Shown: positions 1-9,700, counted from the first letter of the stretch. The stretch is DNA of 64,000 nt from Cyclobacterium qasimii M12-11B (GCF_000427295.1 NZ_ATNM01000110.1:162950-226949); one strand, 5' to 3'. Notes: generated by a model not told the origin, from the letters alone. Numbers and translations: made by a program.

Positions 1-932
1 GTCGTTGAAGTCCCCGCTAAAGGCCCTTCAGTGCCCTCAACAGTGATATCCTCTGGCACATCTACCACAAATACTTCCGTAAGTTTCTCTCCTTTGCTGG
101 TCACAAGGTCTCCCAAAAATGCCCTTGCTCTTTGCCAACTCCCATTTGGTTTTTGATAGCCATTTTGTCCTACCCACCAATCACTATAGGCTTTGCTGAT
201 TTCCTCACTTCCAGGCTGTGGGTTAGGCACCACTTTCACCACAAGTACAGAATACCATTCTCCTTGAAAATTTTCACCTGTTGAAGCTGAAACTTTAGGA
301 CTTTTAATATTCCTGGCAGAAACCCCTACAGTCCTTAAATTATAAGTATTTCCTGTCTTTTCTTCCAGGTCAAACATTAGGGCATCATTATAAGTATAGC
401 CTAGCCAATCTCCATCTCCGCTCCATTGATGTCTATGGGTACCACCACGCAAAGCTCCGGCAGTAAACGGCGCCGAGACATCCCTGCTATCCATCCAATA
501 GGATTTTTTGGTAGATTCATTAACGATTTTACCCAGCCTCCTGTGCATGGCATATGGGTTCTCCTGACTGGTTGGTGGCAGGCCATGAATAAAAACGACT
601 TCATTTTCTGTTGGATGATAACTTACGGCTCCTACTCCAGGGCCGAATTTATCGGCATTCTTGGTCTTGTAGATTACCTTGGTTTTGCCAGTTGCAACGT
701 TTACTTTTTCTATGACGGCATTTTCTCCAATCCCTCCTTCGTCAGGTCTTGTATCATAAACTATCCATGCATCATCAGGAGAGAAATTTTGATTATTGTC
801 CATTGCATGGTTCTGGGCTTGATTGGTCACTTGCCTAATCTGCCATAATCCCTGTGAGAAAAGAGTTGAAGTACTCATGATTAATAATACTGGTAAAAGC
901 CAATTTTTTAGTTTATTGTGGGTCATTTGCAT
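1..932 (-). CDS. DUF3748 (YidR-like) beta-propeller protein, 3' end outside window
   Basis: The minus strand is open from an ATG at 932 to the window edge, 310 codons without a stop; the C-terminus lies outside. An N-terminal signal peptide (WLLPVLLIMSTSTLFSQ) predicts export. The body contains NFSPDDAWIVYDTR at about residues 49-62, then a segment with FIHG and an MHRR motif. As I recall E. coli YidR, the order 'FSPDxxWIVxDxR ... vGxVxxHP ... FIHG' marks DUF3748, a TolB-like propeller family of unknown function. A second Met at codon 3 (926) is an alternative start. The gene is divergent from the GH31 gene, with about 140 bp between them that must hold both promoters. The family call rests on remembered motifs, not on a search. 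Confidence 0.7.
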   Translation of the reverse strand, partial: MQMTHNKLKNWLLPVLLIMSTSTLFSQGLWQIRQVTNQAQNHAMDNNQNFSPDDAWIVYDTRPDEGGIGENAVIEKVNVATGKTKVIYKTKNADKFGPGVGAVSYHPTENEVVFIHGLPPTSQENPYAMHRRLGKIVNESTKKSYWMDSRDVSAPFTAGALRGGTHRHQWSGDGDWLGYTYNDALMFDLEEKTGNTYNLRTVGVSARNIKSPKVSASTGENFQGEWYSVLVVKVVPNPQPGSEEISKAYSDWWVGQNGYQKPNGSWQRARAFLGDLVTSKGEKLTEVFVVDVPEDITVEGTEGPLAGTST

Positions 933-1073
933 CAAGTGTTCAAATTTATATTTCAAATATACGCTGGAATGATTAAATAGTACCAATGTTTTACACAAGG
1001 TACCGTCCAAGATTCTTTTTAATCTTACATACTTTATTAATACTTCTAATTGAAAGGTAATAATTTTAAAGCC

Positions 1074-3239
1074 ATGAAATATCTGTTCTTATTTTGTTTT
1101 CTTATCTGCACTGCTCACCAAATTGACGCCCAGCAAATGATTTGGGAAAATATAGCTCCAGGGGTTTGGAAAGGAACCGTAGGAGAAGCAGAGGAATACA
1201 ACCTACTCACTGCCGCAGCTGCCAAACCTAATTTACCTGCCATTTCTCGCTTGGGACAAGCCCCTTTCCCTGTTGAAAAAACAGAGATCAAGGCCAAATT
1301 ATTGGACGGTAAAACGTATCTACAATTTCCACTTGAGAGGGAGGAACAAGTTTTTGGATTTGGGTTAAACTTTAAAACCATTCATCAAAGGGGCAGGATC
1401 ATGCGTCTTCATGTAGATCATTATGGAGGACAGGACAATGGAAGGACACATGCACCGGTCCCATTCTATGTAACAAGTAATGGTTACGGCGTTTTCATTA
1501 ATTCTTCAAGGTATTTGGACGTTTATGCAGGTTCTGGATCCAGGTTAGACAGTGAAAATCCTGCAGAAGCCATGGACAGAAATACCAACCCAGACTGGAC
1601 TGCTTCCCCTTATTCCGATGCAGTTGAGATTCTAGTGCCAGCCAAAGGAGTTGAGGTTTACGTTTTTGCTGGCCCTTCCATGCTGGAAGCCGTTCAGCGG
1701 TTTAATTTATTTAATGGAGGAGGGCCTATTCCACCCAGGTGGGGCCTAGGTTTTACGCAAAGGGTACATCGTCTTTTTGATCAGGACCAGGTATTGGCAG
1801 AAGTAAATGAATTTGAAGAAAAGGGTTACCCATTGGATTTCATAGGACTGGAACCGGGTTGGCAGAGCAAATCCTACCCCAATACTTTTGCCTGGGATGA
1901 AAGTCGTTTTCCAGATCCAGAAAAGCTAATTCAAAAACTTAAAGAAAAACACATCAGTTTAAATCTTTGGATCAATCCATATGTTTCTCCGGAAGCGAGC
2001 TTCTATGAAAAACTCAAGCCCTATTATGGAAGCCATACTGTATGGGCTGGAGCAGTCCCAGACCTAAGCATTCCCGAAGCACAAAAAATTTATTGGGAAA
2101 CATTCAGAAAAGACCATGTTCTCCCCGGCGTTGGAGGATATAAGATTGATGAAGTCGATGGATACGATCGTTGGCTGTGGCCCGATGTGGCTCAATTCCC
2201 ATCTGGACTCGCTGCTGAACAACTTCGTCAAACTTATGGCTTGCTGGTACAAAAGCAATCAAGTGAACTTTTCCGGGAACAAAACCGAAGGACTTATGGA
2301 CTTGTTAGGGCTTCTAACGGTGGGGGTGTTTCTTTTCCTTATGTCATTTACAATGATTACTATGACCATAAAGACTTCATAACGGCATTAATTAACAGTG
2401 GGTTTTCGGGTCTTTTATGGACACCTGAAGCCAGGGCATCAAAAACTGCGGAAGAATGGCTGAGAAGATTCCAGACCGTTGTTTTTTCTCCTATGGCAAT
2501 GATCAATGCCTGGGCCAGCGGCACAAAGCCTTGGTCCTACCCTGAGGTAGCCGAAGAAATTAAGGAAATGGCGCTATTGAGGATGAAAATGATGCCTTAT
2601 TGGTACAGCAGTTTTGCTCTTTATCATTTTAAGGGAATTCCGCCTTTTAGGGCCATGCAACTTGAAAAGGGATTTTCTATAAAAACTGAGAAGCAAACCA
2701 ATGCCACTTCAACCTTGGAAGAAAACCCCTACAATGAGGCCATAAAAAAAGAAATAAATGACCAATACATGGCTGGTCCATCTTTATTGGTTGCCCCAAT
2801 CTTTGCAGGGGAAGAGGTAAGAAAAGTGGTATTACCAAAAGGAAAATGGTATGATTTTTACACGGGAAAATATGTCGGAGATGGTGAAGTCATTACAATA
2901 AACGCTCGCTTAGACCAAATACCAGTCTTTGTCAAAGACGGTGGGATTGTCCCATTAATGGAACCCATGCTCCATGCACCTGGTAAAAACCAACTTTACG
3001 ATTTGAAAATACTTCATTATGGGGAATCACCAGGCCAATTCCCTTTGTATGACGATGATGGAATATCATATGATTATGAAAATGGGCACTATTCTTGGAG
3101 AGATATAAATGTAATAAAAGAATCCAATGGAAAATGGAAAGGCACCATTTCAACTGTTGGTGCTCAAAAGCCAAACAATGTTGGGAAAGTGACTTGGGTA
3201 TTCATGTCTGAGAAAGAGGGCCAAAATCCATTAAAGTAA
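1074..3239 (+). CDS. GH31 family glycoside hydrolase (alpha-glucosidase/alpha-xylosidase type)
   Basis: This is a secreted retaining alpha-glycosidase of about 721 residues. The start is the ATG at 1074, which gives a clean signal peptide (MKYLFLFCFLICTA...); the reading frame opens upstream only at a TTG. The N-terminal beta domain is followed by the TIM barrel, with GLEPGWQSKSYP, LWINPYVSP and then GGYKIDEVDGYD. Asp359 in KID is the likely catalytic nucleophile. A C-terminal beta domain carries VAPIFAGEE and PLYDDDGISYDYENG, both typical of GH31. Substrate cannot be read from the sequence; GH31 includes alpha-glucosidases, alpha-xylosidases and sulfoquinovosidases. No SusC/SusD pair is nearby, so this is not a classic polysaccharide utilization locus. 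Confidence 0.9.
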   Translation: MKYLFLFCFLICTAHQIDAQQMIWENIAPGVWKGTVGEAEEYNLLTAAAAKPNLPAISRLGQAPFPVEKTEIKAKLLDGKTYLQFPLEREEQVFGFGLNFKTIHQRGRIMRLHVDHYGGQDNGRTHAPVPFYVTSNGYGVFINSSRYLDVYAGSGSRLDSENPAEAMDRNTNPDWTASPYSDAVEILVPAKGVEVYVFAGPSMLEAVQRFNLFNGGGPIPPRWGLGFTQRVHRLFDQDQVLAEVNEFEEKGYPLDFIGLEPGWQSKSYPNTFAWDESRFPDPEKLIQKLKEKHISLNLWINPYVSPEASFYEKLKPYYGSHTVWAGAVPDLSIPEAQKIYWETFRKDHVLPGVGGYKIDEVDGYDRWLWPDVAQFPSGLAAEQLRQTYGLLVQKQSSELFREQNRRTYGLVRASNGGGVSFPYVIYNDYYDHKDFITALINSGFSGLLWTPEARASKTAEEWLRRFQTVVFSPMAMINAWASGTKPWSYPEVAEEIKEMALLRMKMMPYWYSSFALYHFKGIPPFRAMQLEKGFSIKTEKQTNATSTLEENPYNEAIKKEINDQYMAGPSLLVAPIFAGEEVRKVVLPKGKWYDFYTGKYVGDGEVITINARLDQIPVFVKDGGIVPLMEPMLHAPGKNQLYDLKILHYGESPGQFPLYDDDGISYDYENGHYSWRDINVIKESNGKWKGTISTVGAQKPNNVGKVTWVFMSEKEGQNPLK

Positions 3240-3335
3240 ACGAAAGAATTTAGACCTCCCCTTAAGGGTTTAAATTTAGCTCGTAAAATCAGAACTCTAT
3301 CCAAACTTTCACCAAAAACATAGCGTAAAATCAAT

Positions 3336-3343
3336 TAATTTTG
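3336..3343 (+). promoter_or_regulatory. Candidate -7 box (TAATTTTG) of the small lipoprotein gene
   Basis: TAATTTTG matches the Bacteroidota -7 consensus TAnnTTTG exactly. It lies about 120 bp before the ATG at 3463, leaving a long 5' leader that contains a strong hairpin. No convincing -33 TTTG box is seen at the usual distance. Confidence 0.5.
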
Positions 3344-3350
3344 CAACGAT

Positions 3351-3389
3351 CTCTTTTGAGAATAAAACATTTATTCTCAACAAAAAGAG
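3351..3389 (+). promoter_or_regulatory. Stable hairpin in the 5' leader of the lipoprotein gene
   Basis: CTCTTTT pairs with AAAAGAG (7 bp) and, inside it, GAGAATAAA pairs with TTTATTCTC (9 bp), closing a loop of only a few bases. The hairpin begins 7 bases after the candidate -7 box, so it would sit at the extreme 5' end of the transcript. It has no T-run after it, so a role in mRNA stability or translation is more likely than termination. That role is inference. Confidence 0.5.
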
Positions 3390-3462
3390 GAACATTTTAA
3401 GGTGTTTTAAGTTAAAAGCAGAAATTATTTAAAATAATACACAACCCGAAAACAAAAAAACG

Positions 3463-3909
3463 ATGAAAAAATACCTACTTACTAAAAAAAGCTGTTTTGC
3501 CTATTTCACTGTGTTTGCAGTGGCCTTAGCTTTTTCAGCTTGTTCTACTAAAGTTACTTTCCCTGTTTCCAATATTGTACCGGCAGCAGAACCTACCGCT
3601 AGCATCAACAAAAACAAAGAGGGTGCTTATGAAGTAAAAATTAACATTAATAATTTGGCACTGCCAGAACGACTGTCTCCTCCAAAAAAGCACTATATGG
3701 TATGGATAGAGGCTTCAGGTCAGGGAATAACTAAACTTGGAGAGATCTCAAACAACCGAGGTGTTTTCAGTAATAAAGGCAAAGCATCCTTTGAAGCGGA
3801 GACCATGTACAAGCCTACCATGATTTTGATTACGGCAGAAAATAGCATGGATATAACGTACCCAGGATCTAACGTAGTGTTAAAAAGTAAACCCTTTAAA
3901 GTAAAATAA
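3463..3909 (+). CDS. Small lipoprotein of unknown function
   Basis: 148 residues. The N-terminus is basic, followed by a hydrophobic stretch and the lipobox AFSAC, so Cys27 would be lipidated and the protein anchored in a membrane. After a short linker the rest looks like a single beta-sandwich (alternating hydrophobic strands, YMVWIEASGQG, GKASFEAETMYKPTMILITAE). The wording 'valuable as / xVWIE...G' resembles sandwich domains of anti-sigma-K type, but I do not recognise a named family. It stands alone between the GH31 gene and typA, with its own candidate promoter and leader hairpin. Confidence 0.75.
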   Translation: MKKYLLTKKSCFAYFTVFAVALAFSACSTKVTFPVSNIVPAAEPTASINKNKEGAYEVKININNLALPERLSPPKKHYMVWIEASGQGITKLGEISNNRGVFSNKGKASFEAETMYKPTMILITAENSMDITYPGSNVVLKSKPFKVK

Positions 3910-3999
3910 CATTTGGAACAAAGGCTATCTTATTTGATAAAATATATTATTTTATAATTATCAATAAGAGATTTAAATACTTTTCCGAAATTTAATTCT

Positions 4000-4007
4000 T
4001 ACTTTTG
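4000..4007 (+). promoter_or_regulatory. Candidate -7 box (TACTTTTG) of typA
   Basis: TACTTTTG is an exact TAnnTTTG match, 20 bp upstream of the typA ATG. Transcription would begin within about 15 bp of the start codon, giving a very short leader. The upstream -33 element is weak. Confidence 0.55.
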
Positions 4008-4026
4008 CGTCTTAATAATATTACAC

Positions 4027-5835
4027 ATGCAGAGTATTCGAAATATTGCAATTATTGCACACGTTGACCACGGAAAAACAACCTTGGTAGATAAGATAAT
4101 ACACGCCTCAAAACTTTTTAGGGAAAATCAGCAATTTGATGACCTAATACTGGACAGTAATGATCTAGAGAGGGAAAGAGGTATTACCATTCTTTCAAAA
4201 AATGTTTCTATTAGGTATAAAGATACCAAAATTAACATAATAGACACCCCTGGTCACGCTGATTTCGGCGGAGAAGTTGAAAGGGTTTTGAAAATGGCAG
4301 ATGGTGTTATTCTTTTGGTTGACGCTTTTGAAGGACCTATGCCCCAAACACGATTTGTATTGGGCAAAGCACTTGAGCTTGGTCTTACACCTATAGTAGT
4401 GATCAACAAAGTGGATAAAGAGAACTGTCGTCCTGATGAAGTTCATGAAGCAGTTTTTGATCTAATGTTCAACCTGGATGCAACTGAAGAGCAGTTGGAA
4501 TTTCACACCTTGTACGGTTCAGCCAAAAACAACTGGATGGGTGAAGATTGGAAAAATCCTAATGACACCATTTTCCCTCTTTTAGATGCGGTAGTTAAAT
4601 ACATACCAGAACCTAAGATTGAAGAAGGTACTACTCAAATGCAAATCACTTCTTTAGATTATTCAAATTTCGTTGGCCGTATAGCCATTGGAAGGATAAA
4701 AAGAGGAAGTATCAAAGAAGGACAACAATACGCACTTTGCAAAGAAGACGGCGTTATAAAGAGAGTTAAAGTCAAAGAACTTCACGTTTTCGAAGGATTA
4801 GGTAAAAATAAAGTAACCGAAGTTCAAGCTGGAGACATTTGTGCCATCACTGGTATAGAAGGTTTTGACATTGGAGATACTGTTGCAGATCTTGAAAACC
4901 CAGAAGCATTAGAAAGGATCTCAATTGATGAGCCTACTATGAATATGCTTTTCACCATCAACAACTCACCTTTCTTTGGTAGAGAAGGCAAATTTGTTAC
5001 TTCTCGCCATTTGAGAGAAAGGTTGATGAAGGAAACAGAGAAAAACCTTGCACTAAGAGTAGATCCTACGGATAGTGAAGATAAATTCTTGGTATATGGT
5101 AGAGGTATTCTCCATTTGTCAGTACTTATCGAAACAATGCGAAGAGAAGGTTACGAATTACAAGTAGGGCAGCCTCAGGTTATCTTTAAAACAATAGACG
5201 GTGTTAAGAATGAGCCTATTGAGACCTTAGTAGTAGATGTACCTGAAACATCTGCAGGAAAAGTAATCGAACTAGCGACTCAGAGAAAAGGAGAGCTTTT
5301 GGTAATGGAACCTAAAGGAGATTTACAACACCTTGAGTTTAGCATTCCTTCCAGAGGATTAATTGGATTGAGAAACAATGTATTGACTGCTACACAAGGT
5401 GAAGCGATCATGAATCACCGTTTTTCTGCATACGAGCCATTTAAAGGCCCTATCCCAGGAAGAATCAACGGTTCATTGATCTCAATGGACTCAGGTCAGT
5501 GCACGGCTTATGCCATTGATAAATTACAAGATAGAGGAAACTTTTTTGTAGATCCAGGAGATGACCTTTACACTGGTATGGTTATTGGCGAGCACTCAAG
5601 AGACAACGATATCGTGGTAAACGTACAAAAAGGTAAACAACTTACCAATATGCGTGCATCAGGATCGGATAACAACGCAAAAATTGCTCCAGCCAAAAAA
5701 TTCTCACTAGAAGAATCTATGGAATATATCCAAAAGGATGAGTATCTCGAAATTACTCCAAAAAGTATACGGATGAGAAAAGTTCATTTGGAAGAAAACG
5801 AAAGAAACAGAGCTGCCAAATCGCAGAACGCTTAA
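4027..5835 (+). CDS. typA: Ribosome-associated GTPase TypA/BipA
   Basis: A 602-residue translational GTPase, the usual family length. It binds the ribosome and assists 50S assembly and growth under stress, especially cold. The G domain is complete: AHVDHGKTT at residues 11-19, RGITILSKN as switch [12 protein letters not shown], and [13 protein letters not shown]-like domains II and III follow. The C-terminal BipA-specific region contains [12 protein letters not shown] and [23 protein letters not shown]. The gene has its own promoter box and a strong downstream terminator, so it is probably monocistronic. Confidence 0.97.
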   Translation: MQSIRNIAIIAHVDHGKTTLVDKIIHASKLFRENQQFDDLILDSNDLERERGITILSKNVSIRYKDTKINIIDTPGHADFGGEVERVLKMADGVILLVDAFEGPMPQTRFVLGKALELGLTPIVVINKVDKENCRPDEVHEAVFDLMFNLDATEEQLEFHTLYGSAKNNWMGEDWKNPNDTIFPLLDAVVKYIPEPKIEEGTTQMQITSLDYSNFVGRIAIGRIKRGSIKEGQQYALCKEDGVIKRVKVKELHVFEGLGKNKVTEVQAGDICAITGIEGFDIGDTVADLENPEALERISIDEPTMNMLFTINNSPFFGREGKFVTSRHLRERLMKETEKNLALRVDPTDSEDKFLVYGRGILHLSVLIETMRREGYELQVGQPQVIFKTIDGVKNEPIETLVVDVPETSAGKVIELATQRKGELLVMEPKGDLQHLEFSIPSRGLIGLRNNVLTATQGEAIMNHRFSAYEPFKGPIPGRINGSLISMDSGQCTAYAIDKLQDRGNFFVDPGDDLYTGMVIGEHSRDNDIVVNVQKGKQLTNMRASGSDNNAKIAPAKKFSLEESMEYIQKDEYLEITPKSIRMRKVHLEENERNRAAKSQNA

Positions 5836-5842
5836 TTAACTT

Positions 5843-5876
5843 AAAGGATGGAATTAAATTTCCATCCTTTTTTTTT
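5843..5876 (+). terminator. Rho-independent terminator after typA
   Basis: AAAGGATGGAA pairs with TTCCATCCTTT (11 bp, 6-base loop) and runs straight into a T-tract of about nine. It starts 8 bases after the typA stop. Confidence 0.9.
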
Positions 5877-5995
5877 GCCCAAATATTAAGTGTCTACTGT
5901 TAATTGGTTAATTTTACATTTCAGATCTACTCGGAATTTGACAGGTAGCCCATTTTACCGGAATACTGAGGATTGCTCATTAATGAAAAACAGTT

Positions 5996-6970
5996 ATGAA
6001 AAAAATTGCAGTATATACCTCTGGTGGGGATTCTCCCGGAATGAATGCTTGTATTAGAGCAGTAGTAAGAACAGGGATTTATTATAACCTGGAAGTTTAT
6101 GGCATCAAATACGGATATGATGGCATTATTAATGGCAACATTAAGAAAATGCAATCCCATTCTGTAAGCAATATTCTTCAAAGAGGTGGCACGATCTTAA
6201 AATCTGCCAGAAGCAATGAGTTCCGCACCAAAGAGGGGCGTCAAAAGGCTTATGAGCAACTAACCAAGCATGGAATAGAAGGCCTAGTAGCCATTGGCGG
6301 AGATGGTACCTTTACAGGGGCTAAGGTTTTCTATGAGGAATATGGCATCCCTGTAGTAGGCTGCCCTGGCACCATAGACAATGACATTTACGGAACAGAT
6401 TACACGATTGGCTTTGACACAGCAGTTAACACTGCATTAGAAGCTATAGACAAGATAAGGGATACTGCAGCAGCGCACGACCGTGTGTTTTTTGTAGAAG
6501 TAATGGGAAGAGACAGTGGCTACATCGCTATAGAATGCGCTATAGGCGGAGGTGCTGAAATGGTGATGGTCCCTGAAACCACCACAACCATTAGTGAGGT
6601 TTCTGATTACCTGAAGAATTTGAGGAAAACAAAAACTTCCAGTATCGTAGTAGTAGCAGAAGGTGATGAAGAAGGTGGAGCGAATACCATAATGGAGAAA
6701 GTAAAGACTGAATTCATTGGTGATGAAAAAAAATTCAAAGTAACTACTTTGGGGCACATTCAGCGCGGGGGAAGCCCTACAGCCAAAGACAGGTTGTTGG
6801 GTAGCAGAAGTGGGTTGGCTGCCGTAGAAGGCTTGCTAAATGGTCAATACAACTGCATGGCTGGGATTATAAACGACCAGGTAGTGTACACTCCATTCGA
6901 TGATTGTATCAACAAAAGCAAACCCCTGAACAAAGACTATCTTAAGCTTCAGGAAATCTTAAGTATTTAA
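5996..6970 (+). CDS. pfkA: ATP-dependent 6-phosphofructokinase
   Basis: 324 residues, the standard bacterial PfkA length. It phosphorylates fructose 6-phosphate to fructose 1,6-bisphosphate, the committed step of glycolysis, in the cytoplasm. The ATP-site motif TSGGDSPGMN is at residues 8-17, followed by GGDGTFTGA, the catalytic loop GTIDNDIYGTDYT (Asp in TIDND is the general base), VMGRDSGYIAI and GHIQRGGSPTAKDR. The Gly after GGDGT fits the ATP-using rather than PPi-using class. The next small gene starts 3 bp after its stop and is probably co-transcribed. Confidence 0.97.
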   Translation: MKKIAVYTSGGDSPGMNACIRAVVRTGIYYNLEVYGIKYGYDGIINGNIKKMQSHSVSNILQRGGTILKSARSNEFRTKEGRQKAYEQLTKHGIEGLVAIGGDGTFTGAKVFYEEYGIPVVGCPGTIDNDIYGTDYTIGFDTAVNTALEAIDKIRDTAAAHDRVFFVEVMGRDSGYIAIECAIGGGAEMVMVPETTTTISEVSDYLKNLRKTKTSSIVVVAEGDEEGGANTIMEKVKTEFIGDEKKFKVTTLGHIQRGGSPTAKDRLLGSRSGLAAVEGLLNGQYNCMAGIINDQVVYTPFDDCINKSKPLNKDYLKLQEILSI

Positions 6971-6973
6971 AAC

Positions 6974-7345
6974 ATGGGCTTTATTCCAATTTTCTTAACC
7001 CTTGGAGGTTTTGTTTTTCTATTCATGATGGTGGTCCATCAAAATTTCAAACAAAAAAAACACCTCTTTGAGAGCGAATTAAAAGACCTTACCGCTTCAA
7101 TTAGTCGCCTATCCAAATCAAGTAATGCAGCTTTACCCTTTTCGAAGGGAAACAATATCAAGGAAGTAGAAAGGTTATTGCAATCCTTGAATAAGGAAGA
7201 AAAAACAGTTGAGGCTCAAAACGAAACTAATGCCCTCCGGCAAAAATTGGGCGAAGTTAAAATGCTTCGCTACAACTACAACAAACTAATCGAAACAAAA
7301 CCTTACAGTTTTGTGGCGACGGTTATGAGGGATCATTCTATTTGA
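6974..7345 (+). CDS. Small single-pass membrane protein with coiled coil
   Basis: 123 residues. One N-terminal transmembrane segment (FIPIFLTLGGFVFLFMMVV) is followed by a charged, probably coiled-coil region. The C-terminus, LRYNYNKLIETKPYSFVA, recalls the YNxxI...P motif near the end of LemA-like proteins, but the match is too short to name the family. It lies 3 bp after pfkA and its last 13 bp overlap the end of miaA on the other strand. Function unknown. Confidence 0.65.
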   Translation: MGFIPIFLTLGGFVFLFMMVVHQNFKQKKHLFESELKDLTASISRLSKSSNAALPFSKGNNIKEVERLLQSLNKEEKTVEAQNETNALRQKLGEVKMLRYNYNKLIETKPYSFVATVMRDHSI

Positions 7346-8244
7346 GCATTTATTAGATCGAGCATATCATTGATTTCATCTGGATGAAACCAATGATATG
7401 TTTTATCTTTATTTAGCCAGGTCACCTGCCTTTTAGCATATCTTCGAGAATTTCTTTTCAGCAATCTTATGGCTTCTTCTTTGTCATAAGCGCCATCTAA
7501 ATAGGCGAAAATCTCCTTATACCCTACTGTGTTAAGTGCATTCAGGTCTCTATAGGGATACATCTCGCTTGCTTCTTCAAAAAGCCCCTCTTGGATCATA
7601 TTATCCATTCTCCTGTCTATCCTTTCATACAGTTCTTCTCTATCCCTGTTCAGCGCAATTTTGACAGTCTTGAAAGGTCTTACAACCTTCTTTTTAACCC
7701 TATAGCTGCTAAAAGGAAGACCAGTCCCTAAGCAAACCTCCAAAGCCCGAATCAAGCGTTGAGGGTTTTGTTTATCCACAACTGCGAAATAATCAGGATC
7801 TAATTTAATTAACATTTCCTGGAGGTGGGTGATCCCTTCCTTCGCATAGACGGCATTTAACTCTTCGCGGATTCCTGACGCTATTTTCGGCATTTGATCC
7901 AGCCCTTCAACTATAGCATCAGTGTACATACCAGACCCACCGGTTAAAATCAACAAGTCTTTTTCCTTAAACAAGGAATTAATGCAGCCCAGCGCTTCAG
8001 ATTCGTACCTTTTAACATCATACGGATCGTGAATAGATTTATTACCAATGAAATAATGGGGCACCATTGCCAATTCTTTTTCAGAAGGTTTTGCGGTACC
8101 TATATTAATTTCTTGAAAAAATTGTCTACTATCGGAAGAAATTATGACGGTATTAAATTTTTTGGCTAAATTTATGCACAAATCAGTTTTTCCAACAGCT
8201 GTTGGACCTGCAATCACCAGGATTATTTTATTTAATGGAGTCAA
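7333..8244 (-). CDS. miaA: tRNA dimethylallyltransferase MiaA
   Basis: 303 residues, normal length. It transfers a dimethylallyl group to N6 of A37 in tRNAs that read codons starting with U, the first step toward ms2i6A. The P-loop GPTAVGKT is at residues 13-20, followed by SSDSRQFFQEINIGTAKP, the family signature with the catalytic Asp and Arg. LTGGSGMY, the NPQRLIRALEV block and the C-terminal TVGYKEI and RRYAKRQVTW complete the family pattern. It converges on the small membrane-protein gene with a 13-bp tail overlap. Confidence 0.96.
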   Translation of the reverse strand: MTPLNKIILVIAGPTAVGKTDLCINLAKKFNTVIISSDSRQFFQEINIGTAKPSEKELAMVPHYFIGNKSIHDPYDVKRYESEALGCINSLFKEKDLLILTGGSGMYTDAIVEGLDQMPKIASGIREELNAVYAKEGITHLQEMLIKLDPDYFAVVDKQNPQRLIRALEVCLGTGLPFSSYRVKKKVVRPFKTVKIALNRDREELYERIDRRMDNMIQEGLFEEASEMYPYRDLNALNTVGYKEIFAYLDGAYDKEEAIRLLKRNSRRYAKRQVTWLNKDKTYHWFHPDEINDMLDLINAQIE

Positions 8245-8290
8245 GATTCAATTAGCTATTTTAAAGCTTCGAATTTAAGCAAATTCGCCC

Positions 8291-9048
8291 ATGAAAAACA
8301 AAAAGTCTTGATAGTAGACGACAATGCCCTAAATCGGAAGGTATTTGAAAATGTAATCGGACACAATTATTTTTTTGAATCTGCGTCTGATGGACTAGAA
8401 GCGATAGAATTATTAAAAAGCAACGAATATGACATCATATTGATGGACATACAGATGCCTAAATTAGATGGAATAAGTTGTCTTAAAATAATCAAGGAGG
8501 AAGAAATAACAGATATACCTGTCATAGCTATTTCTGCTTATTCGAATCAGGGAGACCGTGAATATTTTTTATCGACAGGATTTGATGATTTTATTGCCAA
8601 GCCAGTAAAACCTAAAGACCTGTTAGAGGCTATCCATTTCCACTTAAATCAAAATAAAACAAGAATAAACATTCCAGAAAAGGAAAAAGAGATTGATGTT
8701 GATATAAATGAATCTGTAATCCAACAATTACTGAAATACCATAGTTTGGATAATATCAAATCCGTTTATAAAGATTTTTTAGAAGAGGCTGAAAACCTCA
8801 CGGAAGAAATAAAAATATTGGCAGAATTCAATAAATTTGAAGAAATTGGAGAAAAACTTCACATATTGAAAGGCAATTCAGGTACACTTGGTGTTAACAT
8901 GATGTATAAGGTAACTGCTTTGTTTGAGAAAAAAATCAAAAATTCGACTACCGAAGAATTAAATGATGATATTGAACAATTGAAGTCCAGCCTAAGTAAA
9001 TTCAAACAGTTGGTTGAAAACGATAAAATTTTTATAAAATATGAGTGA
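8291..9048 (+). CDS. Response regulator with receiver and Hpt domains (frameshift at N-terminus)
   Basis: As given, the frame opens only at a TTG (8308) that removes the first receiver strand. The upstream ATG at 8291 is in another frame and meets TGA after six codons. Adding one A to the A5 run at 8300-8304 gives MKNKKVLIVDDNALNRKV, a textbook receiver start, and a 252-aa protein. The receiver has DD, the phosphoacceptor in ILMDIQMPKLDG and the conserved Lys in AKPVKP. A C-terminal Hpt domain follows, with the phospho-His motif LHILKGNSGT. It overlaps the next receiver gene by 8 bp, so the two form a phosphorelay pair with no histidine kinase beside them. Confidence 0.85.
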
Positions 9049-9421
9049 TGCAAAAAAAGTATTGGTAGCTGAAGACAGTTCAGTTATTATCAATTTAACA
9101 AGAAATGTACTTTCCTTCGAGAATTTTTCAATGACTGCCGTTAAAAATGGCAAGCAGGTTTTAGACCTACTCGAAAAAGAGGATTTTGATTTAATTCTTA
9201 TGGACATTAATATGCCGGTAATGGATGGCATAGTATGCACCAAAGCCGTAAGGAATCTTTCTGACCCAGTAAAATCGAAGATCCCTATTATTGCCATTAC
9301 AGGAAATTATAAAAATTTCACCTTAGATGATTTCAAAAAGGCGGGCTTAGATGATTACATTCAGAAACCGCTAGATTATGATTTGTTGTTGTCCACCGTA
9401 AAAAAACATATTTACAAATAA
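9041..9421 (+). CDS. Stand-alone receiver-domain protein (CheY-like)
   Basis: 126 residues, a single receiver domain with nothing attached. It has the acidic pair ED near the start (VAEDSSV), the phosphoacceptor Asp in LILMDINMPVMDG, the Thr in AITGNY and the Lys in IQKPLD. The ATG overlaps the end of the REC-Hpt gene by 8 bp, indicating translational coupling. It may exchange phosphate with the upstream Hpt domain; the sensor kinase must be encoded elsewhere. The partner gene starts 1 bp after its stop. Confidence 0.9.
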   Translation: MSDAKKVLVAEDSSVIINLTRNVLSFENFSMTAVKNGKQVLDLLEKEDFDLILMDINMPVMDGIVCTKAVRNLSDPVKSKIPIIAITGNYKNFTLDDFKKAGLDDYIQKPLDYDLLLSTVKKHIYK

Positions 9422-9422
9422 A

Positions 9423-9700
9423 ATGGCAGTAAAATACACCAAAAACTTTTTGGATAAACTAGAGAATATCTTTGCTTCATCAGAGTATCATTTGCGATAT
9501 GAGAAGGGTAATTTTAAATCTGGATATTGTATTTTAAAAGAACTAAGATTGTTATTGTAAATAAATACTTTACGCTGGAAGGCAAAATCAATGCTTTGCT
9601 GGACCTCCTTAAAACGCTTGATTTCAACCCACAATCCTTTGAAAATCAAAAGCAGCAGGATTTCCTTAATGAACTTAAACAAACAGAATTGAAGCTTTGA
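9423..9700 (+). CDS. Conserved hypothetical protein (92 aa, frameshifted)
   Basis: No long frame is open here, but two half-frames join. The first reads MAVKYTKNFLDKLENIF...GYCILKE, the second TKIVIVNKYFTLEGKINALL...QTELKL. One extra A near 9541 fuses them into a 92-aa protein ending at the TGA of 9698-9700. It starts 1 bp after the receiver gene and its stop overlaps the TTG start of the next gene (TTGA), so it fits an operon slot exactly. I recall similar short proteins of unknown function in Cytophagales genomes. It is acidic to neutral, helical, and without signal or membrane segments. Confidence 0.7.

Noticed and set aside
426..848. 140-codon + strand frame at the left end
   Set aside because: It is antisense to the DUF3748 gene, which has a signal peptide and family motifs on the minus strand.
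8308..9048. TTG start for the REC-Hpt protein
   Set aside because: It would delete the first beta strand of the receiver; the codons just upstream encode the missing KVL.
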